Source: Tubiluchus corallicola
Taxonomy: Eukaryota > Priapulida > Priapulimorpha > Priapulimorphida > Tubiluchidae
Length of the DNA stretch: 22,500 bases
Assembly (NCBI GenBank): GCA_030141605.1
Contig: JAQGDQ010000477.1
Location: 52,501 to 75,000, forward strand
Direction of reading: 5' to 3'
Below the pieces are notes generated by a model that worked only from the letters and a program-made list of their open reading frames with translations, did no database searches and was not told the origin of the DNA. Both the position numbers and the translations under genes were made by a program. Every line of letters starts with the position of its first letter. Within the stretch, counting starts at the first letter, position 1. Shown one piece after another: positions 18,960 to 22,500 of this stretch.

Positions 18960-19252
18960 TGTGTGTGTGTGTGTGTGTGCGCGCGTGCGTGCTGTGTGTG
19001 TGTGAGTGCGTGTGTGTGTGTGTGCGTGTGTGTGCACGCACGCGTGTGTGTGTTTATGTGTGCGTGCGTGTGTGTGTGTGTGTGTGTGTGAGTGCGTGTG
19101 TGTGTGTGTGCACACGCGCGTGTGTGTGCGTGTGTGAGTGCGTGTGTGTGTGTGTGCGCGCACGCGTGTGTGTGCGTGGGTGCGTGCGTGTGTGTGTTTA
19201 TGTGTGCGTGCGTGTGTGTGCGTGCGTGCGTGGGTGCGTGGGTGTTTTTGCG
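18960..19252. repeat. GT-rich alternating purine-pyrimidine tract
   Basis: About 290 bp of TG with CG, GGTG and TTTATG interruptions. Two approximate long copies share the order TGAGTGCG, GTGTGTG, CACGC and TTTATGTGTGCGTGCG. Cys/Val- and His/Thr-rich frames on either strand are artefacts. Confidence 0.95.
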
Positions 19253-19344
19253 TAGTTTATGTATATAAACATATTCTTAAATATTTGGGCACACTACGAG
19301 CTGTGCGGAACTCGGCATTAAACAGCAGGACCTCCTTTACGCAA

Positions 19345-19420
19345 TGGTAATGGCGAAACTACAACGACTATTGAATCCAGACTGTTACTCACGGAACCAC
19401 TTAGCTATACAGCCACCTCA
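19345..19420 (-). repeat. tRNA-like remnant, probably an eroded SINE head
   Basis: On the minus strand TAGCTAAGTGG (19407-19397) is a perfect RNA polymerase III A-box. About 34 nt later AGTTTCGCCAT is a poor B-box candidate at tRNA-like spacing. The 7 nt before the A-box (GGCTGTA) find no complementary acceptor strand downstream, so it is not a functional tRNA gene. Confidence 0.3.
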
Positions 19421-20560
19421 AATTTGCATGCGCAAACATGCATAATTACATGTATATATAGACATCTTTGTGCGCGCGTGTGTCCATTTGAATGCGTATA
19501 AGAATTTAAACATTATATGTAAAGTCACAACTTAAATCTTGTCAGCAAAATGTTTTAGGCTTTTTGTTAAGCAGTCAGGAAAGTAAGTAGAATTTAAAAA
19601 GTAAACACGAAATTCAACAAGACACGATCTCACAGCTCAGGTTAATACAATAATCGTTTGTCTGATCCGTATAAAGTTTTAGTGTCACGTACAAACATCT
19701 TATAGAGGTAAATTATACGATTATCATGGGGAGAATGCATACCGACGCTAGAACAAAATTTGTATCTTGAAAATTAAAAACTATTAAATGTAAATATTTG
19801 TATATAGTCCTAATAAGTAAGTATCAAATATACTCATTTATCTGCCTGCATAATTGCTTTGTTTTTCTCATAATTTTATCAAACATACAAATCATTCTCG
19901 CTTGTTTTCTTGCACCCAATTTTGGATACGCCTTGAAACTTTATGACATAATAAAGCTAATAAACTTCGCGTCTGCACTTGTTATCTTAGACAAGATTAT
20001 CTAAAAATTTCAAAACTGATCACATTTCCTCACCAAGATCTTATACGTAGCTGCAATTTGCCCTTTTAATCTCTAAAAAACGAACTAGAGCAGCGTAAGA
20101 AGGTATGATAGGTCAGGTTGTAGCCAAGCTAACCCTCATACTGGACAGGTGTTCCTTCTGAAAAGAGGAGTTTACCTTTCTTGCGAAAATAAAACAGAAC
20201 CAGTTCAGGATTTATTTTCGAACAGATATCGCCTGTTGGTGATGCTTGGCAATTTAAGAGGGATTTTAGCTTTATTGAGCTTTAGAAATTTAGTCCTGCT
20301 GTTTGGCGCAAGAGAAGGTCTACGACTGTTGATGTACACGCCCACTTTTCTTATACGTTTGAATGTTGCCAATATTTAACAAAAAAGCAGCTTGGACGCC
20401 TGTTTTCTTTTCACAGCCACAGGAAATTATAGAAACAGATTAACTGAAGAGTACATGCAGTTGAGTTCATTTCACTCACAGTTTATTGTACACCAGAAAC
20501 GTGCTATGCTTAGCGTAAACAGCAATTCTTACTACATCAGTCACTTAGGTTACCTGAATT
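19421..20560. other. Unassigned AT-rich sequence
   Basis: Several plus-strand frames of 68-109 codons occur, but they start without ATG or run into the pentanucleotide array, and none shows a known domain. No gene is called. Confidence 0.45.
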
Positions 20561-21104
20561 TACCTACCTTACCTTACCTTACCTTACCTTACCTTACCTT
20601 ACTTTACCTTACCTTATCTTATCTTACTTTACCTTACCTTACCTTACCTTACCTTACCTTACCTTACTTTACCTTACCTTACCTTACCTTACCTTACCTT
20701 ACCTTACCTTGCCTTGCCTGACCTGACCTTACCTTACCTTACCTTACCTTACCTTACCTTACCTTACCTTACCTTACCTTACCTTACCTTACCTTACCTT
20801 ACCTTACCTTACCTTACCTTGCCTTACCTGACCTTACCTGACCTTACCTTATTGCCTTATCTTACCTTACCTTACCTTACCTTACCTTAACTAACCTTAA
20901 CCTTACCTTACCTTACCTTACCTTAACTTAACTTAACTTAACTTAACTTAACTTAACTTAACTTAACTTAACTTAACTTAACTTAACTTAACTTAACTTA
21001 ACTTAACTTAACTTAACTTAACTTAACTTAACTTAACTTACTTAACTTAATGTAACGCAACGTAACGTAACGTAACGTGACGTGACGTAACTTAACTTAA
21101 CTTA
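20561..21104. repeat. Pentanucleotide satellite domain: TTACC, TTAAC, AACGT
   Basis: TTACC units (with TTGCC, TGACC and TTATC variants) fill 20561-20922, TTAAC units fill about 20923-21049, and a short AACGT block follows at about 21052-21089 before returning to TTAAC up to 21104. The period stays at 5 bp while the consensus changes one base at a time, which points to slippage spreading new variants. The Leu/Pro/Tyr frame is an artefact. Confidence 0.97.
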
Positions 21105-22115
21105 TGTTTGGCAGACACGGAATCCCTATCCAAGTGCTAACCAGAGCTTGCAAAACATAACTTCGCAAAGTTGCTTCTAAATACATGTTAGATTAATGTT
21201 AATACACCGACTATCACTCAAACACCTTTACATAATTATCATTCTCATAATACATTAAACTCGAAACTTTGTAGTTTATAAATTATCTTGATTTATAACT
21301 AGCAATAAATCACCGTTTTGCTTGAGGTGCAAGATTTAAATTACAATAACATGCCTGCCCTACAAAGACCTAGTAACTCGTAGTATTCCATTTGCACCTC
21401 GAAAATGAAGATGTACCAGTCTAACTGGACAAGACATCCCAGCCCCCCCCCCTGTGCTGACCAAAAGGCCACTGACACCATTTATATTTATATAAAATCC
21501 TGATTTAATCGATAGTCTCTGGAGTAAGCCAAAATACACATGAGATTTGCCGTTTCAAGAAAAGATCAACAGAAGAACTACATGAGCATTTCTCTTTTGA
21601 TCGGGTTACTTCTCCGGAGGCGACCGATCATTTACCTTTGGCCCCTTCACGTAATTACAACAACGTTTACTTTCCAATGATTTAGTGGATTAGATGTTTC
21701 GGTTATTTTTAGATCTATGAAACTTGTCACAGTCAGACATTTTTCTCGACGTGTAAGTAGGTTTTCTAGAAGATTAATGTTCGAATAGTAAGTCACTCTT
21801 AAAAAAAATAGCGTAATGGATGCGAAGAGTGGTTTCATCCTTTTGACAAGATTATCTGCTATTACTCCAAAGGTTCACAACTACACTCCTTTGCAACCTA
21901 ATTTAGTTTTTTCATCATTTAGTTCAAAACGATATTCGATTTTATCCAAAATGTGCATCCAAAACAGACGATGCATGCGTAATAAAAAAGTTTTATTTCA
22001 GTTTTTCTAAGAAATGAACTACTTCAAAGCGCGAGGCTAAAATTAGCCTGCATAAGCGGTACCTCACGTCATACTGTACTTTTATTCGACTTGACATATT
22101 GTTCTGTTATTAGAC
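21105..22115. other. Unassigned AT-rich sequence
   Basis: No gene was recognised. A 64-codon ATG-started frame at 21816-22010 shows no domain. A C10 run lies at 21443-21452. Confidence 0.45.
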
Positions 22116-22137
22116 AGACAGACGGACGAATAAATAA

Positions 22138-22200
22138 AGAGAGAGGAAGAGAAAGAGAGAGAGAAAGAAAGAAAGACAGCGAGAGCGAGAGAGAGAGAGA

Positions 22201-22241
<41 letters not shown>

Positions 22242-22251
22242 AGGGGGAGAG

Positions 22252-22347
<96 letters not shown>

Positions 22348-22353
22348 AAAAAA

Positions 22354-22394
<41 letters not shown>

Positions 22395-22500
22395 CCGAGC
22401 GTGAGAGAGACAGAAATGGCGGCTTAAAAAGAAACGAGACAAAGCAAAAGGAAAAAGAGAGCAACAAAGAAAAGAAGGAACGAAAGAAAGACGGATAAAA
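22138..22500. repeat. Polypurine tract: (GA)n, A-run, (GA)n
   Basis: Mostly GA dinucleotides with GAAA variants flank an almost pure A run at 22288-22355 (single T at 22294, single G at 22346). The tract reaches the window edge. Such runs are prone to assembly length errors. Lys/Glu/Arg- and Ser/Leu/Phe-rich frames are artefacts. Confidence 0.95.

Noticed and set aside
20561-21104. Interstitial telomere repeat
   Set aside because: The unit is TTACC, with complement GGTAA. The arthropod-type telomere is TTAGG (GGTTA) and the common animal type is TTAGGG; neither matches in either orientation.

Overview
The window looks like a stretch of a metazoan nuclear genome, most plausibly a mollusc or another lophotrochozoan. 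The evidence is an AT-rich background, very dense and varied tandem repeats, decayed non-LTR retrotransposon 3' ends, and no bacterial-style packed genes. The taxon is an inference; nothing here identifies a species. I found no host protein-coding gene that I can defend. Almost every open frame is either a by-product of a microsatellite or a short frame without a proper ATG start.

Layout. 1-2090: a 151-bp tandem duplication whose second copy is interrupted by a 5'-truncated non-LTR retrotransposon remnant (minus strand), then one copy (A) of a dispersed repeat, then tetranucleotide arrays. 2090-6090: mostly unique AT-rich sequence with small tandem duplications (65 bp and 45 bp periods) and (AT)n. 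6092-6575: a 29-bp tandem array bracketed by a short inverted motif. 7151-7374: TAA/TGA trinucleotides. 7974-9060: a 37-bp minisatellite of 29 complete units without one indel, carrying three alternative cassettes. 9112-10940: a long inverted repeat whose left arm holds 22 copies of a 30-bp unit that is present exactly once in the right arm. 11644-12774: three GAT arrays with shared flanks, and a second decayed non-LTR remnant between the first and second. 13515-13905: copy B of the dispersed repeat, inverted relative to A. 15101-17562: two large CAT/CGT-type trinucleotide domains. 17885-18145: a possible third non-LTR 3' end. 18960-19252: GT-rich alternating tract. 20561-21104: pentanucleotide domain changing from TTACC to TTAAC to AACGT. 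22138-22500: polypurine tract with a long A run.

The strongest unexplained structure is the 7974-10940 block. Two indel-free minisatellites lie 200 bp apart, and the second sits inside one arm of a long inverted repeat. The arm lengths differ by about 634 bp, which is almost exactly 21 extra 30-bp units. The simplest reading is that an inverted duplication existed first and a single 30-bp unit was then amplified in one arm only. No genes act together here; the region records repeat birth, duplication and transposition.
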